Shown: positions 27,039-36,475, numbered from the stretch's first letter. The stretch: 64,000 nt of DNA from Methanobacteriota archaeon (GCA_029547605.1 JAKPPB010000020.1:62001-126000), one strand, 5' to 3'. Notes: a model not told the origin generated them from the letters alone. Translations and numbers: made by a program.

Positions 27039-28627
27039 GGTTCGACCCGGAGGAGTACAGGAAAAAGTCCCGCGAGCATTTCGAGCGCGCATGGCACGAG
27101 GGGCCTTCGGTCCTCACGACTCCGGCGTTCAGCGACCGGTACCCGAGGTGTTCCTACCGCCGTGCCGCCGCGCACCCCATCTGCGAGATGGTGAACCGTC
27201 TGAGGGAGACATACCTATCCCTTGGGTTCACCGAGGCCTGCAATCCCGTCATCATCGATGAGCAGGACGTGTACCGGCAGTTCGGGCCTGAGGCGAGCGC
27301 AGTCCTTGACAGGGTCTTCTACCTCGGGGGGCTCGAGCGGCCCAACCAGGGGATCGGACGCGAGGAGCTGGAAGGGATAAGCCGCATCACGGGCAAGGCG
27401 GTCGAGTCTTCTGCCGAGGAGCGGCTCAGGGAGATCCTGCAGCAGTACAAGAAGTCTGCGATCGACGGCGACGACCTGATCCATGCGACATCCGAAGCAC
27501 TCGGAATAGATGACGGGCAGACTGTTGAGATCTACGAGAAGGTCTTCTCGGCTTTCCGCGATCTCGTGCCCCGCTCATCCCGGAGCACCCTGCGCAGCCA
27601 CATGACCAGCGGGTGGTTCCTCACCCTCGCGGCATTGTGGGAGAAGTCGCCCCTTCCCCTGAAGCTCTTCTCTGTCGATCGCTGCTTCCGCCGCGAGCAG
27701 GAGGAGGGGCCTACCCGCCTTATGAGTTACCACTCCGCTTCCTGCGTGATCGCAGGCGAGGACGTCACGAACGAGGAGGGAAAAGCAGTCTCCCAGGCAC
27801 TCCTCTCGGCCTTCGGGTACACCGACTTCCGTTTTCGCCCGGACGAGAAGCGCTCCAAGTACTACATGCCTGACTCGCAGACCGAGGTCTATGCCCGCCA
27901 CCCGGTGCACGACTGGGTGGAGGTGGCAACCTTCGGGATGTATTCTCCATCCGCGCTTGGGGAATACGGGATCGGCATCCCGGTAATGAACCTTGGCCTG
28001 GGCGTCGAGCGCCTCGCGATGATCGCGTATAACTCCCAGGATATCCGGCAGCTCACCTATCCCCAGTTTTACCCGCAACCGCTCACCGACTTCGAGATTG
28101 CCAGGGCGGTCTTCGTTCGCGAGGAGCCGGTCTCTGCCGAGGGGCGGGCGCTTGCTTTTGCGATCGCCCGCACTGCGAGAGAGCATGCCGCAGAGATGGG
28201 CCCCTGCGCGTTTATCGCCTATGAGGGACTTCTTCACGGGGCCAAGGTCAGGGTGACGGTTGAAGAGCAGGAGAGCGGTGCAAGACTGTGCGGGCCGGCA
28301 TGTGGCAATGAGGTCTTCGTCCACCAGGGTTCGGTGCTCGGGGTCCCAGACACCCCCCAGTGGGCCGTGGTGAGGAAGGAAGGGACATCTGCCGGGATTT
28401 CTTACCTTGATGCGGTCAGTGCACTCGCGGCCTCCCGGATTGAGGCAGCGGCACGGTGCAGCCTGGGCACGCATGTCCAGGTCAAGATGGCCAAGCTCCC
28501 AAGCGATGTCAACCTGCGCATCGCGGAGTATGCGATGCGGTTCATCACCGACCAGAAGAAGAAGGTGGACGTCCGGGGGCCGGTCTTCCTCTCTGTCCGA
28601 TCGGAAGTGCCGGACCGCGGGGCCTGA
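27035..28627 (+). CDS. sepS: O-phosphoseryl-tRNA(Cys) synthetase (SepRS)
   Basis: A 530-residue class II synthetase that loads O-phosphoserine onto tRNA-Cys; SepCysS then converts it to Cys-tRNA. Typical segments are the N-terminal '[17 protein letters not shown]', '[14 protein letters not shown]' (about residue 190), motif 2 '[13 protein letters not shown]' (about 215) and motif 3 '[13 protein letters not shown]' (about 318). The ATG overlaps the taw1 stop. No sepCysS gene and no cysteinyl-tRNA synthetase gene is in the window. This is the normal route to cysteine in many methanogens. Confidence 0.96.
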   Translation: MRFDPEEYRKKSREHFERAWHEGPSVLTTPAFSDRYPRCSYRRAAAHPICEMVNRLRETYLSLGFTEACNPVIIDEQDVYRQFGPEASAVLDRVFYLGGLERPNQGIGREELEGISRITGKAVESSAEERLREILQQYKKSAIDGDDLIHATSEALGIDDGQTVEIYEKVFSAFRDLVPRSSRSTLRSHMTSGWFLTLAALWEKSPLPLKLFSVDRCFRREQEEGPTRLMSYHSASCVIAGEDVTNEEGKAVSQALLSAFGYTDFRFRPDEKRSKYYMPDSQTEVYARHPVHDWVEVATFGMYSPSALGEYGIGIPVMNLGLGVERLAMIAYNSQDIRQLTYPQFYPQPLTDFEIARAVFVREEPVSAEGRALAFAIARTAREHAAEMGPCAFIAYEGLLHGAKVRVTVEEQESGARLCGPACGNEVFVHQGSVLGVPDTPQWAVVRKEGTSAGISYLDAVSALAASRIEAAARCSLGTHVQVKMAKLPSDVNLRIAEYAMRFITDQKKKVDVRGPVFLSVRSEVPDRGA

Positions 28628-29115
28628 AGGCGTAATAATTCCCTCTTCGCATACTCCCCGAGGGCCGACGCGGCATCCCCCGGTGCCCCCTCTCTCTCTG
28701 GAACTCCCAGGGCGTTGTCTGTGCTCCCCGCACCTCATCCCCCCATAATCTTTCTTGGGCGGGATCCGGATACCTGAACCCGAAGGCACTCCCTTCCCTG
28801 TGATGGTCGGGATGCGGCAACCCTTGCTTTCCCCATTTCTGCGCTTCCATACCTATGCCGCGGCAAGTCACGAGTTCCTTATGGATGTGGCCGCACTGCT
28901 GGTGACTGCGTGAAGAGAGAACCCGAAAAGAGCAATGGGGAGTTGCCGGGTTCCTCTGATATCCCTTGGTTTTAGAGGGCTGCAGAGGGAGGCTCTGAGA
29001 GCCTCCACGTCACATCATCTGCAATGAGGGGGATATAAGGACCCGCCGTGAGGGGTGAAAGTGATCACCGACGGAGTCCGATCACTTCACGTCATTTACC
29101 ACCCTAACTTACGCC
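28628..29115. other. intergenic region with several inverted repeats
   Basis: These 488 bases have no supported gene. Inverted repeats on the plus strand are GAACCCG/CGGGTTC (about 28919-28957), GAGGCT/AGCCTC (about 28989-29005) and GTGATC/GATCAC (about 29057-29083), the last two just before rlmH. They could be an untranslated leader, terminator structures of the long operon or a small RNA. I do not recognise SRP RNA or RNase P RNA here. Confidence 0.4.
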
Positions 29116-29595
29116 ATGCAGGTGCGGATCGTCGGGGTGGGAAAGGTCAGGGAGCGTTACCTCCAGGAAGGGATCAGGGAGTATCTCGCACGGATCCGCC
29201 CTTACTTCAGGGTAGAGGTCATCGACGTGCGCGACGAAAAGGTCCCCTCTGAATCCACCCATGGAGAAAATGCCCTCATCCTGGAGAGGGAGGGGGAGCG
29301 ACTGCTCTCGGCTGCACAGGGGAGCGGGGTGATAATCCTCCTCGACATCGCAGGTGAACCCTGGAGCAGCATTGACCTTGCCGAACGTATCCGTGCATGG
29401 GTAATGGGAGGCCATTCCACCGTGTCGTTTCTCATTGGCGGCCCCCTCGGAGTCTCTGAGGAGGTGAGAAGCGAGGCACATCACACCGTCTCGCTCTCGC
29501 GCATGACCTTTCCCCACCAGATGGTCCGCCTCATTCTCCTCGAACAGATCTATCGTGCGGCAAGGATCCAGCATGGCGACCCATACCACAAGTAG
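29116..29595 (+). CDS. rlmH: RlmH-type rRNA methyltransferase
   Basis: A 159-residue SPOUT-fold (trefoil-knot) methyltransferase of the RlmH/YbeA family, which in bacteria methylates N3 of pseudouridine 1915 in 23S rRNA. The SAM-binding knot has 'FLIGGPLGVSEEV' (about residue 110) and 'VSLSRMTFPHQMVRLILLEQIYRA', and the protein ends with the conserved 'GDPYHK'. The length is standard. It is known from a subset of archaea. It stands alone and converges with the radical SAM gene nine bases downstream. Confidence 0.93.
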   Translation: MQVRIVGVGKVRERYLQEGIREYLARIRPYFRVEVIDVRDEKVPSESTHGENALILEREGERLLSAAQGSGVIILLDIAGEPWSSIDLAERIRAWVMGGHSTVSFLIGGPLGVSEEVRSEAHHTVSLSRMTFPHQMVRLILLEQIYRAARIQHGDPYHK

Positions 29596-29604
29596 GACCG
29601 GGGT

Positions 29605-30726
29605 TCAGGGGATAATCTCGCACCCGTTGTAGCGGGTATGGGAGAAATCTTCCTCGCGGACCAGGCCTTCTCCGATGCACTTCCTGATGCGGGGGAGGGC
29701 ATCCTGCAACCCGACCATGAGGTTTTTTACCGAATCGCACACGGCAACCCGCATCTCCTCAGGCCAGGGCCTGATAATCTGGGAGTAGAGGCACCTCCCT
29801 CCGCAGAACCCCACAATCGGGCAGCGTGTGCACTCGCTCTCCACCCCGATGAGGGGGAGGTGGAGAGGGTGTGCGCGTGAGATGTGGCCGGCGTAGTACT
29901 CCGTCATCCCGATCATCACGGGGCAGGGCCCGATGTGGCCGTCGGTCATGATGGTGTAGTTTGAGTGCCCGGCACCGCACCTGAGCCCACTCTCCCTTGC
30001 ATTGAGCATGTCCCATGCGGGCTGGAGGAATGGATACCAGCGTGCAACACCTTCACCCGCCGCCATCCTCTCCACCCAGTCATGGATCAGCAGGCGTATG
30101 CCTGGATTGTAGCACTCGTCGAGCCACTTCCGGAATTCTCGCATCCCGGCATCCCCGGAAAATTCTGCATCGAGCTGCCAGTGGATCGACCGGAAAGAGT
30201 GGTCCGGGTTTTTCGAGAGGTACTGCACCTCCTCTGCGATATCCACGTCTTCTCCAACCGTCATCCTTGCAATCAGTTCTCCGGAGAAGCCATTCCTGTT
30301 CAGGAACCCGATATTCTCCATGACCCTGCGGTAGGTCCCCCTCCCCCTGTGCCTGTCCGTGGTATCGGAGCAGCCGTCAAGCGAGACCAGGACGGTCTCA
30401 AAACGCCGCAGGTAATCCGGCGGCAGGGAGGGAAGGAGCAGCCCGTTGGTCTGTATCATGAACCTGCAGGGTGGGGCATGGTCCATGATCTCAATGATGA
30501 GTTCCGGCCTGAGCAGGGGTTCCCCGCCATAGAACGTGAGGCAGGGGTCAGGGTCCTTTCCGAGGAATGAATAGAGGTCATCGAGGTCGATGCACAGATC
30601 CGGAGGGAGCCGGTCGTCCACTGTTACATCCCTCCCGCACCAGTCGACCCCGCCCGAGAGGATCTTTCCCCGGCAGTAGGTGCAGCAGAGGTTGCAGTCG
30701 TCGGTAAGGATAAGGTGGAAGAACAT
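29605..30726 (-). CDS. radical SAM/SPASM-type protein, putative peptide-modifying
   Basis: A 373-residue radical SAM enzyme. CxxxCxxC is 'CNLCCTYC' (Cys11, 15, 18), with 'LTFYGGEPLLRPELI' (about residue 77) as the SAM-binding strand. The C-terminal third has a SPASM-like cysteine set: 'LRCGAGHSNYTIM', 'HIGPCPVMIG' and 'ECTRCPIVGFCGGRC'. This matches archaeal proteins described as putative peptide-modifying radical SAM enzymes (AF1577 type); the substrate is unknown. The frame opens 16 codons earlier, overlapping the TPR gene, but homology begins at 'MFFHLILTDDC'. No precursor-peptide gene is obvious nearby. Confidence 0.82.
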   Translation of the reverse strand: MFFHLILTDDCNLCCTYCRGKILSGGVDWCGRDVTVDDRLPPDLCIDLDDLYSFLGKDPDPCLTFYGGEPLLRPELIIEIMDHAPPCRFMIQTNGLLLPSLPPDYLRRFETVLVSLDGCSDTTDRHRGRGTYRRVMENIGFLNRNGFSGELIARMTVGEDVDIAEEVQYLSKNPDHSFRSIHWQLDAEFSGDAGMREFRKWLDECYNPGIRLLIHDWVERMAAGEGVARWYPFLQPAWDMLNARESGLRCGAGHSNYTIMTDGHIGPCPVMIGMTEYYAGHISRAHPLHLPLIGVESECTRCPIVGFCGGRCLYSQIIRPWPEEMRVAVCDSVKNLMVGLQDALPRIRKCIGEGLVREEDFSHTRYNGCEIIP

Positions 30727-30752
30727 GGGGGATTTCAGAGGAGAGAGGATGA

Positions 30753-31583
30753 TCAGCGGCCCTTCCGGCGGCACCGGCAGGCAAGGTAGGGTCCGATCGC
30801 CAGGATTCCGATGGCAAGCGGTACACAGAGGGGAGAGAGTGGCACAGGCATCTCCCCTTCAGGAGTCTCTGTCACGTAGATAGGGGTGTTGAGAAGTTCT
30901 GGTGACCCCTTTGCCCTGAAAAGAGTCTCATTCACATACTCGATCCCCTTGACTGCCCGTTCGTACTTGGGATTGATGGCGATCGCTTCCTGGTATGCCT
31001 CGGCGGCCTCATGGTAACGGCCGAGCCGGGTGAGGGCATCCCCCTTGTTTGTCCAGAGGGTCGCATCATACTTCGCTTCGTTCGGGTTCCGCCTCATTTC
31101 CCTCTCTGCAAGGCGGATCACCTCGGTGTATCCCGCCATGGCCTGATCGGGTTTTCCCATCATTTGCAGGCAGACTCCCTTTTGCAGCAGGGCATACAGG
31201 TCATTCGCATTGATGGCAAGCGCCCTGTCAAAGGCTTCTATCGCCGCATTGTACTCTTCCTGCGCAAAAAGGGCATCCCCCTTGTTCCTCCATGCCGCCG
31301 AGTAATAGGGGTCGAGTTCAAGTGCCCTCTGGAATGCCGCGACCGCATCAGGGTACCTTCCCACGCTCATCTTTGCCTTTCCGAGCCTGTTCCAGGTACC
31401 ACTGCTGTAGGGATCGAGGGCAATGGCCTCGTTGTAGAGTTCGATCGCCTCCATGTATCTCTCCTGGATCACAAGGTCATCCGCTCTCTTGGAGAGGGAC
31501 GATGCCACCTCTGAGGGGTTGTCAGCGTATGCAGGGATGAGAATGCAGGAGACTGTAAGCACTGCTGCCAGTATTGCTTTCAT
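30753..31583 (-). CDS. secreted, membrane-anchored TPR protein
   Basis: A 276-residue protein with an N-terminal signal peptide ('AILAAVLTVSCILIPAYA', residues ~3-20). At least five tetratricopeptide repeats span about residues 30-225 (for example 'GTWNRLGKAKMSVGRYPDAVAAF' split around residue 64-86). A C-terminal hydrophobic segment (about 252-270) is followed by 'CRCRRKGR'. The repeats would lie outside the membrane with the tail as anchor or stop-transfer. TPRs bind other proteins; the partner is unknown. It lies 26 bases upstream of the radical SAM gene on the same strand, so they may be co-transcribed. The ATG at 31583 is chosen because the signal peptide starts there. Confidence 0.8.
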   Translation of the reverse strand: MKAILAAVLTVSCILIPAYADNPSEVASSLSKRADDLVIQERYMEAIELYNEAIALDPYSSGTWNRLGKAKMSVGRYPDAVAAFQRALELDPYYSAAWRNKGDALFAQEEYNAAIEAFDRALAINANDLYALLQKGVCLQMMGKPDQAMAGYTEVIRLAEREMRRNPNEAKYDATLWTNKGDALTRLGRYHEAAEAYQEAIAINPKYERAVKGIEYVNETLFRAKGSPELLNTPIYVTETPEGEMPVPLSPLCVPLAIGILAIGPYLACRCRRKGR

Positions 31584-32247
31584 CCTTCTACTACCCCTGG
31601 ATACGGAAGACCGCATACTCGATGATATATTGCCTCCATGCGCTTAAGATGATAACGAATCCACAGAAAATTTCTTTAATACCTTTCTGGTCTTATCAAT
31701 AATCTTATTCATCGCCTCCCATTCTGTGTGCCGAATAAACAGATATGCTGTGCTGACTGTTCCTCCGTCTCTTCCAATGAGTTATCACTGCATATACTAT
31801 TGACCCAATGACAAATTCAGGGGATGAGACCCGCCCGCTTCCCCTCCCAATACATCTTAACGCTGCAGATATGACCATTCTCAATGCACTTGTCAAGCGT
31901 CCTGCCACGCCCAACTGTCCTGAGCGTTTGACATGGCTCGTTCCCTCACAGATTTACCTTGTCGTCGGGCATCTCGCAATAAAGTTGCTTGAAGAACAAT
32001 CGGGAGGGCAGACTGATCGATGCGGTCTTAGTACAATGCACGCAGGTTTCCAGAGTCGCTCCTTTGGGGCAGTGGCTCTTTACCTGTTACCTGGTGTACT
32101 CGGTGCCTCTCCCTATGTTCATCATCAGGAATACCTTGCCCACTCTCCTTTCGCAATATGACAATGGAAAATGATGGGTTTGACGGAGACTGCCACCATT
32201 TATTGCCCAATGGGTTTTTTAGCATACAGGAGGCTGGGATCTTTAGT
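31584..32247. other. intergenic region of reduced GC, no convincing gene
   Basis: 664 bases between two minus-strand genes. The only long frame is a plus-strand one of 117 codons (31808-32161). It has no ribosome site and no recognisable domain; a second overlapping frame (31989-32174) has similar hydrophobic content. Either could be a decayed gene, but I cannot support one. The lower GC begins here and continues through the kinase gene. Confidence 0.4.
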
Positions 32248-34107
32248 TCACGCGTTGGGAAGGGTGAAATAAAAAATAGATCCTTTACCAAATTCCGACT
32301 CTACCCAGATACGCCCCCCATGCCGCTCGATTATCTTTTTGCAAAGTGCGAGTCCAAGCCCCGTTCCCGGATACATGTCTCTGCGGTGAAGACGTTCAAA
32401 AAGAACAAAGATTTTGTTGTAGTATTCTTCTTGGATTCCAATTCCATTATCCCTTACGGCAAACTGCCAATACCCATCCCTTTGAACAGCTGATACATGT
32501 ATTTCCGGGACGGTTCCCTCTCTGCAGAACTTAATGGCGTTATCGATAATATTCTGGAAAACCTGAGTGATCTGCATTGAATCCCCCTTAACGATTGGGA
32601 GTTGTTCATGAGTGATAACAGCATGTGTCTCTTGTATTGCCAATTCAAGATTATTTTTGGCTTTTCTAAGAACTTTTTCCATGTCAACGGGATTGAATTG
32701 TTCTCCCCGGACCCCTACACGAGTATATACACGTAGGTCGTCTAAAAGTTGGCTCATTTGAAGGCCGGAGTTTTCAACGACCTTCATATACTTTTGAATC
32801 AGGGGATCCTTCCCATCTTTGCAGCGGTCGATGAGTAACTGAGAATATGCGACAATACCTCGAAGTGGTTCTTGTAAATCATGAGCTGCAATGTTCACAA
32901 ATAGTTCCAGATCTTCGTTACTCCGCTTGAGGCTTTCAGCGAACTCTTTTAATTTTTGTTCCTCCTTTTTCCGACTCGTAATATCCCTGAAAATTGCACC
33001 AATACGAAAACCGCGCTGGCTAGGAATCCTGAATATACTCTGCTCGATGTATTTGATTTCTCCCCTCGGAGTTCGGATCTGCCCATCAAAAAGCCGAGTG
33101 AAGCGCTGATTGTTGCTGTCAGCGAATAGTTGGGCCCAGAGTCTCCTGTAATACGCCGAAGGATCGGGTCCAGCCCATTCGTTGGTGACATTGCGTGCCT
33201 GAATTTCCCATGCAGGTACCCCAATTACATCCTTCGCGGCAAGACCAGTAATTATCTCTGCACCCTTATTCCACCTGGCAACCCGTCCTTCTTCATCAGT
33301 GATGATAATTCCATCCGGGGAGTTCTCCATCAAGTTTTGTATTTCTCGCTCCTGTTCCTTTAACGCCTCTTCTATGAGGATCCTCCCTGTGATATCGCGA
33401 GCCGTGATGGCGATCTGCAGGACTTCTCCTTGGCTGGATAGAATAGGATTCGCAAGAGAATCGTAGTATTTGTCTCCATATTTCTCCTCGAACCGAACTG
33501 TCCGTTTCGATCGAATTGCCTGGTCAAAATATTTTCTTCGATTTGCCGTCCATTCAGCAGGCATCAGATCCCAAATACACAATCCCAGGATGTCCTGGGG
33601 GGATTGTTCCAAAATTGCCGCAAAATTATCGTTAATATTTAAAATAGTACCTTCGACATCGAGGATAACTCCCATTTCTATCGGAGAGTTGATGAGCGCT
33701 CGTTCCGTCGCACACTTTTCTTTGAGGATCTCGTCAACTCGTTTGCGATGGGTAATATCCCGCATATGCACCTGGATCGCAGGCCTGCCCTTGAAAATCA
33801 CAAAGTTTGCATGCACTTCCACCTCGATCCTCTCGCCATTCGTCAAAAAAAGGGGTGCAATGAGAGGGGGTAGATATTGCCCCTTCAGAAGTTTTTTGCT
33901 GTCCCTGTGACCGACTTTTGCGATATTCTCCGATAGGTGGGCAAATGCAGACTTTTTCGTCGCTTCTTCGAGCGATGAATCTCCGACAAGAACGAGGGCA
34001 GCTGGGTTGGCATAAAGTATCTTTCCGTCAAGGTCGTGAACAACGATTGCATCAGAAGAATGTTCGACGAGAACTTTAAAGTTCAAATTTTCTTCGTTAT
34101 CCTGCAT
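32248..34107 (-). CDS. PAS-domain sensor histidine kinase
   Basis: A 619-residue soluble kinase with no membrane segment. Three PAS domains lie at about residues 8-120, 132-250 and 262-385 ('SPDGIIITDEEGRVARWNKGAE' is in the third). A HisKA dimerisation domain has its phospho-acceptor at His409 ('NIAAHDLQEPLRG'). The HATPase domain has an N-box Asn near 523 ('IIDNAIKF'), G1 'VRDNGIGI' and G2 'PGTGLGLALCKKIIERHGG'. It senses a cytoplasmic signal through PAS; the ligand is unknown. No response regulator is adjacent, so it is an orphan here, and the GC content is lower than in neighbouring genes. Confidence 0.93.
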   Translation of the reverse strand: MQDNEENLNFKVLVEHSSDAIVVHDLDGKILYANPAALVLVGDSSLEEATKKSAFAHLSENIAKVGHRDSKKLLKGQYLPPLIAPLFLTNGERIEVEVHANFVIFKGRPAIQVHMRDITHRKRVDEILKEKCATERALINSPIEMGVILDVEGTILNINDNFAAILEQSPQDILGLCIWDLMPAEWTANRRKYFDQAIRSKRTVRFEEKYGDKYYDSLANPILSSQGEVLQIAITARDITGRILIEEALKEQEREIQNLMENSPDGIIITDEEGRVARWNKGAEIITGLAAKDVIGVPAWEIQARNVTNEWAGPDPSAYYRRLWAQLFADSNNQRFTRLFDGQIRTPRGEIKYIEQSIFRIPSQRGFRIGAIFRDITSRKKEEQKLKEFAESLKRSNEDLELFVNIAAHDLQEPLRGIVAYSQLLIDRCKDGKDPLIQKYMKVVENSGLQMSQLLDDLRVYTRVGVRGEQFNPVDMEKVLRKAKNNLELAIQETHAVITHEQLPIVKGDSMQITQVFQNIIDNAIKFCREGTVPEIHVSAVQRDGYWQFAVRDNGIGIQEEYYNKIFVLFERLHRRDMYPGTGLGLALCKKIIERHGGRIWVESEFGKGSIFYFTLPNA

Positions 34108-34333
34108 CTATACGTCCTTGAATTTTTCATAGCAATAAACACTGAATGAGTTTGGTTATATTAACCTGACTGTGTTGCATCCTATATACCGTAGGGGATC
34201 TATCTTAAAAATTTCAATGATCCCACCAAATGACATCATCGGTATTTGATACAGATTTTTTTTATTTGGGGTCAATCATTTGGTGAGAAGAAAATGTTGA
34301 GACGTGCGCATTATCTGATACGCGTGTTTTGTA

Positions 34334-34407
34334 TGGGCTCGAGGAGATTCGAACTCCTGACCTCCGCCGTGTGAAGGCGACGTCATAACCAGCTAGACCA
34401 CGAGCCC
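34334..34407 (-). tRNA. tRNA-Val (CAC)
   Basis: On the minus strand the 74 nt form a cloverleaf with acceptor strands GGGCTCG/CGAGCCC, a TTCGAAT T-loop and anticodon loop TTCACAC, giving anticodon CAC. The discriminator is A and there is no encoded CCA. It lies only three bases downstream of tRNA-Gly, so the two are probably one transcript. Confidence 0.96.
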
Positions 34408-34410
34408 GAG

Positions 34411-34481
34411 TGCATCGACCGGGAATTGAACCCGGGCTATAGGCTTGGAAGGCCTAAGTCATGCCACTAGACCATCGATGC
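34411..34481 (-). tRNA. tRNA-Gly (TCC)
   Basis: On the minus strand the 71 nt form a cloverleaf with acceptor strands GCATCGA/TCGATGC, a TTCAATT T-loop and anticodon loop CTTCCAA, giving anticodon TCC. The discriminator is A. It precedes tRNA-Val by three bases in the direction of transcription. Confidence 0.96.
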
Positions 34482-34628
34482 AGTGCGCCCTTTCATTATG
34501 AAGATAATCGGTATTATGTTTTGTGTTCTTCGCCGTCACGCGGTTGCAGGCGTCGCCCCGGTGAAGTGGAACGAAGAAACGGGGTTCGGAAAGAGGCTAT
34601 CGGAGGGGAAAAGGAATCAGGGGACTTT

Positions 34629-35507
34629 TTAGTATCCCCTTATCTCCATCTCCACCTTCTCGAGGGCGGCGATCCGCTTTTCGAGAGGGGGGTGCGTGGA
34701 GAAGAGCTCCATCAATGTGCTGCCGGAGAGTGCAGGGATGATAAAGAAGGCATTGGCGCTCTCGACCACCCGCTTCTGCTCCGCCGGGACGCGGTCCATC
34801 CTCCCGCTGATCTTTTCGAGTGCAGTGATAAGATCGGCGGGCCTCCCAGTGAGGTAGGCGCTCCCCCGGTCCGCCGCGAACTCCCGGTAGCGGGAGAGCG
34901 CCATGATCAGGAGTTGTGCCACGAAATACACGATGATGGCGACGATCCCTGCGATTATCCAGGGATTGTCGTTCCTCCTCGAGAAAAGGCTCGCGAAGAG
35001 GAAGTTGTTCATGATCAGCGCTGCAAGCATGGCCACGAAACTGGCGATGGTCAGGGTCAGGACATCCCGGTTCTTCACGTGCGCGAGTTCATGCGCGAGG
35101 ACTGCCTCGAGCTCGCGGGGCGTCAGCAGCCTCATGATGGAGTCGGTTACCGCCACCACGGCGTGCTTTGGGCTCCGGCCGGTCGCAAACGCATTTGGAA
35201 CGGGGGTCTGCATGATGGCAACTCTTGGCTTGGGGATACCCGCGTCGGCGGCGAGTTTCTCCACCATGCGGTGCAGTTCGGGATACTCCTCTGGCGCGAT
35301 CACGCGGGCCCTCGTGCTCCAGAGCACCAGCTTGTCCGAGAAGAAGTACTGGATGAATGCCATCCCAAATACCAGGAGCACAAGGAACGGAAGTCCCACG
35401 CCCAGCCATGAGAGGACGGCCAGGAAGACCAGGTACACTAAAAACAGCAGGAACAGGGTCAACCAGATCCGCAGCGTGAGTCCGAAGTCGCGCTTCCATA
35501 CTTTCAT
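34629..35507 (-). CDS. htpX: membrane zinc metalloprotease HtpX
   Basis: A 292-residue M48 peptidase of the HtpX type, which degrades damaged membrane proteins. Two hydrophobic segments at about 14-36 and 38-58 anchor the N-terminus, and two more (about 150-170 and 185-207) follow the active site. The zinc motif is 'LAHELAHVKNRD' (about residue 138) and the third ligand Glu lies in 'YREFAADRGSA' (about 214). It is divergent from thi4 across ~190 bases. Confidence 0.94.
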   Translation of the reverse strand: MKVWKRDFGLTLRIWLTLFLLFLVYLVFLAVLSWLGVGLPFLVLLVFGMAFIQYFFSDKLVLWSTRARVIAPEEYPELHRMVEKLAADAGIPKPRVAIMQTPVPNAFATGRSPKHAVVAVTDSIMRLLTPRELEAVLAHELAHVKNRDVLTLTIASFVAMLAALIMNNFLFASLFSRRNDNPWIIAGIVAIIVYFVAQLLIMALSRYREFAADRGSAYLTGRPADLITALEKISGRMDRVPAEQKRVVESANAFFIIPALSGSTLMELFSTHPPLEKRIAALEKVEMEIRGY

Positions 35508-35695
35508 AATGTTTATTTTTCTGTAACCGACGACATAAACATTCTCTCCCGGGCAGGAGGAAAACCCGGAAATGGAGATGATACGGAAAGAAATTCACCC
35601 TTCACACGCCAATACCTTCTGATGCCGGGCGGCGCGCCGGAACGATATGGCGCATATTTACGGGTGCAGAGGTACAAAGTATGTGATACGATACC

Positions 35696-36475
35696 ATGGA
35701 GCTTGACGAGATCACGATAAGCAGGGCAATTCTCTCCACCCAGATGGAGAGGCTCATGGAGTTTTTGGAGATGGACGTGGCGGTGGTGGGAGGAGGCCCT
35801 TCAGGCCTCACCGCTGCCGCCCTCCTCGGAGAAGAGGGGTTCCGGGTAGGCCTGGTCGAAAAGAAGCTCTCCATCGGCGGCGGGATGTGGGGAGGGGGGA
35901 TGATGTTTCCCCGCATCGTGGTCCAGGAACAGGCAAGTCGGCTCCTTGATCGGTTTGGCATCAAATATTCTCCCTACAGTGAGGGATATTACGTGGCCGG
36001 CTCGGTGGAGGCGGTCTCGAAGCTGACCGCCTCCGCGTGCGATGCAGGCGTCGAGTTCTTCAACCTCTTCTCGGTCGAGGACGTGATGATCAGGGGCGAC
36101 CGCCGTCTCTCAGGGCTGGTCGTGAACTGGACCCCGGTGGAGATGGCGGGCCTCCACGTCGACCCGCTCACCGTGGGATGCAGGATCGCAGTCGACGCCA
36201 CCGGACACGACGCGGTCCTCGCCCGGCTCGTCGAGAGGAAAGGAGGGGACGTGAAGGTAAGGGGGGAGGGGTTCATGTGGGCCGACCGTGCGGAATCTGA
36301 GATCCTCTCCCACACGAGGGAGATATTCCCGGGTCTCGTGATCTGTGGTATGGCCGCAAACGCGGTCGCCGGGGAGCACCGCATGGGCCCGGTCTTCGGC
36401 GGGATGCTCCTCTCGGGCGAGCGGGCCGCGGCGATTGCCGCCTCTGCACTCCGGCAGGAGAAAAACCCAGCATAA
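35696..36475 (+). CDS. thi4: sulfide-dependent ADP-thiazole synthase (Thi4)
   Basis: A 259-residue Thi4 family enzyme that makes the thiazole precursor of thiamine from NAD and glycine. The dinucleotide motif 'VAVVGGGPSGLTAAALL' is at about residues 28-44, with 'GGGMWGGGMMFPRIVVQ' at about 61-77. Where yeast Thi4 has the sulfur-donor Cys205, this protein has His154 ('GLHVDPLT'). That change marks the archaeal, catalytic, sulfide-using form that does not sacrifice its own cysteine. No other thiamine genes are adjacent. The ATG start gives the standard length. Confidence 0.93.
   Translation: MELDEITISRAILSTQMERLMEFLEMDVAVVGGGPSGLTAAALLGEEGFRVGLVEKKLSIGGGMWGGGMMFPRIVVQEQASRLLDRFGIKYSPYSEGYYVAGSVEAVSKLTASACDAGVEFFNLFSVEDVMIRGDRRLSGLVVNWTPVEMAGLHVDPLTVGCRIAVDATGHDAVLARLVERKGGDVKVRGEGFMWADRAESEILSHTREIFPGLVICGMAANAVAGEHRMGPVFGGMLLSGERAAAIAASALRQEKNPA

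Noticed and set aside
28545-28871. Minus-strand frame of 108 codons over the end of sepS and the gap
   Set aside because: It overlaps well-supported sepS coding sequence, is rich in Arg/Gly/Pro as expected for a GC-rich shadow frame, and has no motif.
31808-32161. Plus-strand frame of 117 codons in the gap beside the kinase gene
   Set aside because: No ribosome site, no known motif, uncertain codon use, and a second hydrophobic frame overlaps it. It may be a decayed gene, but nothing identifies it.
31584-34481. Integrative element at tRNA-Val
   Set aside because: No integrase gene and no direct repeat of the tRNA 3' end were found within the window.
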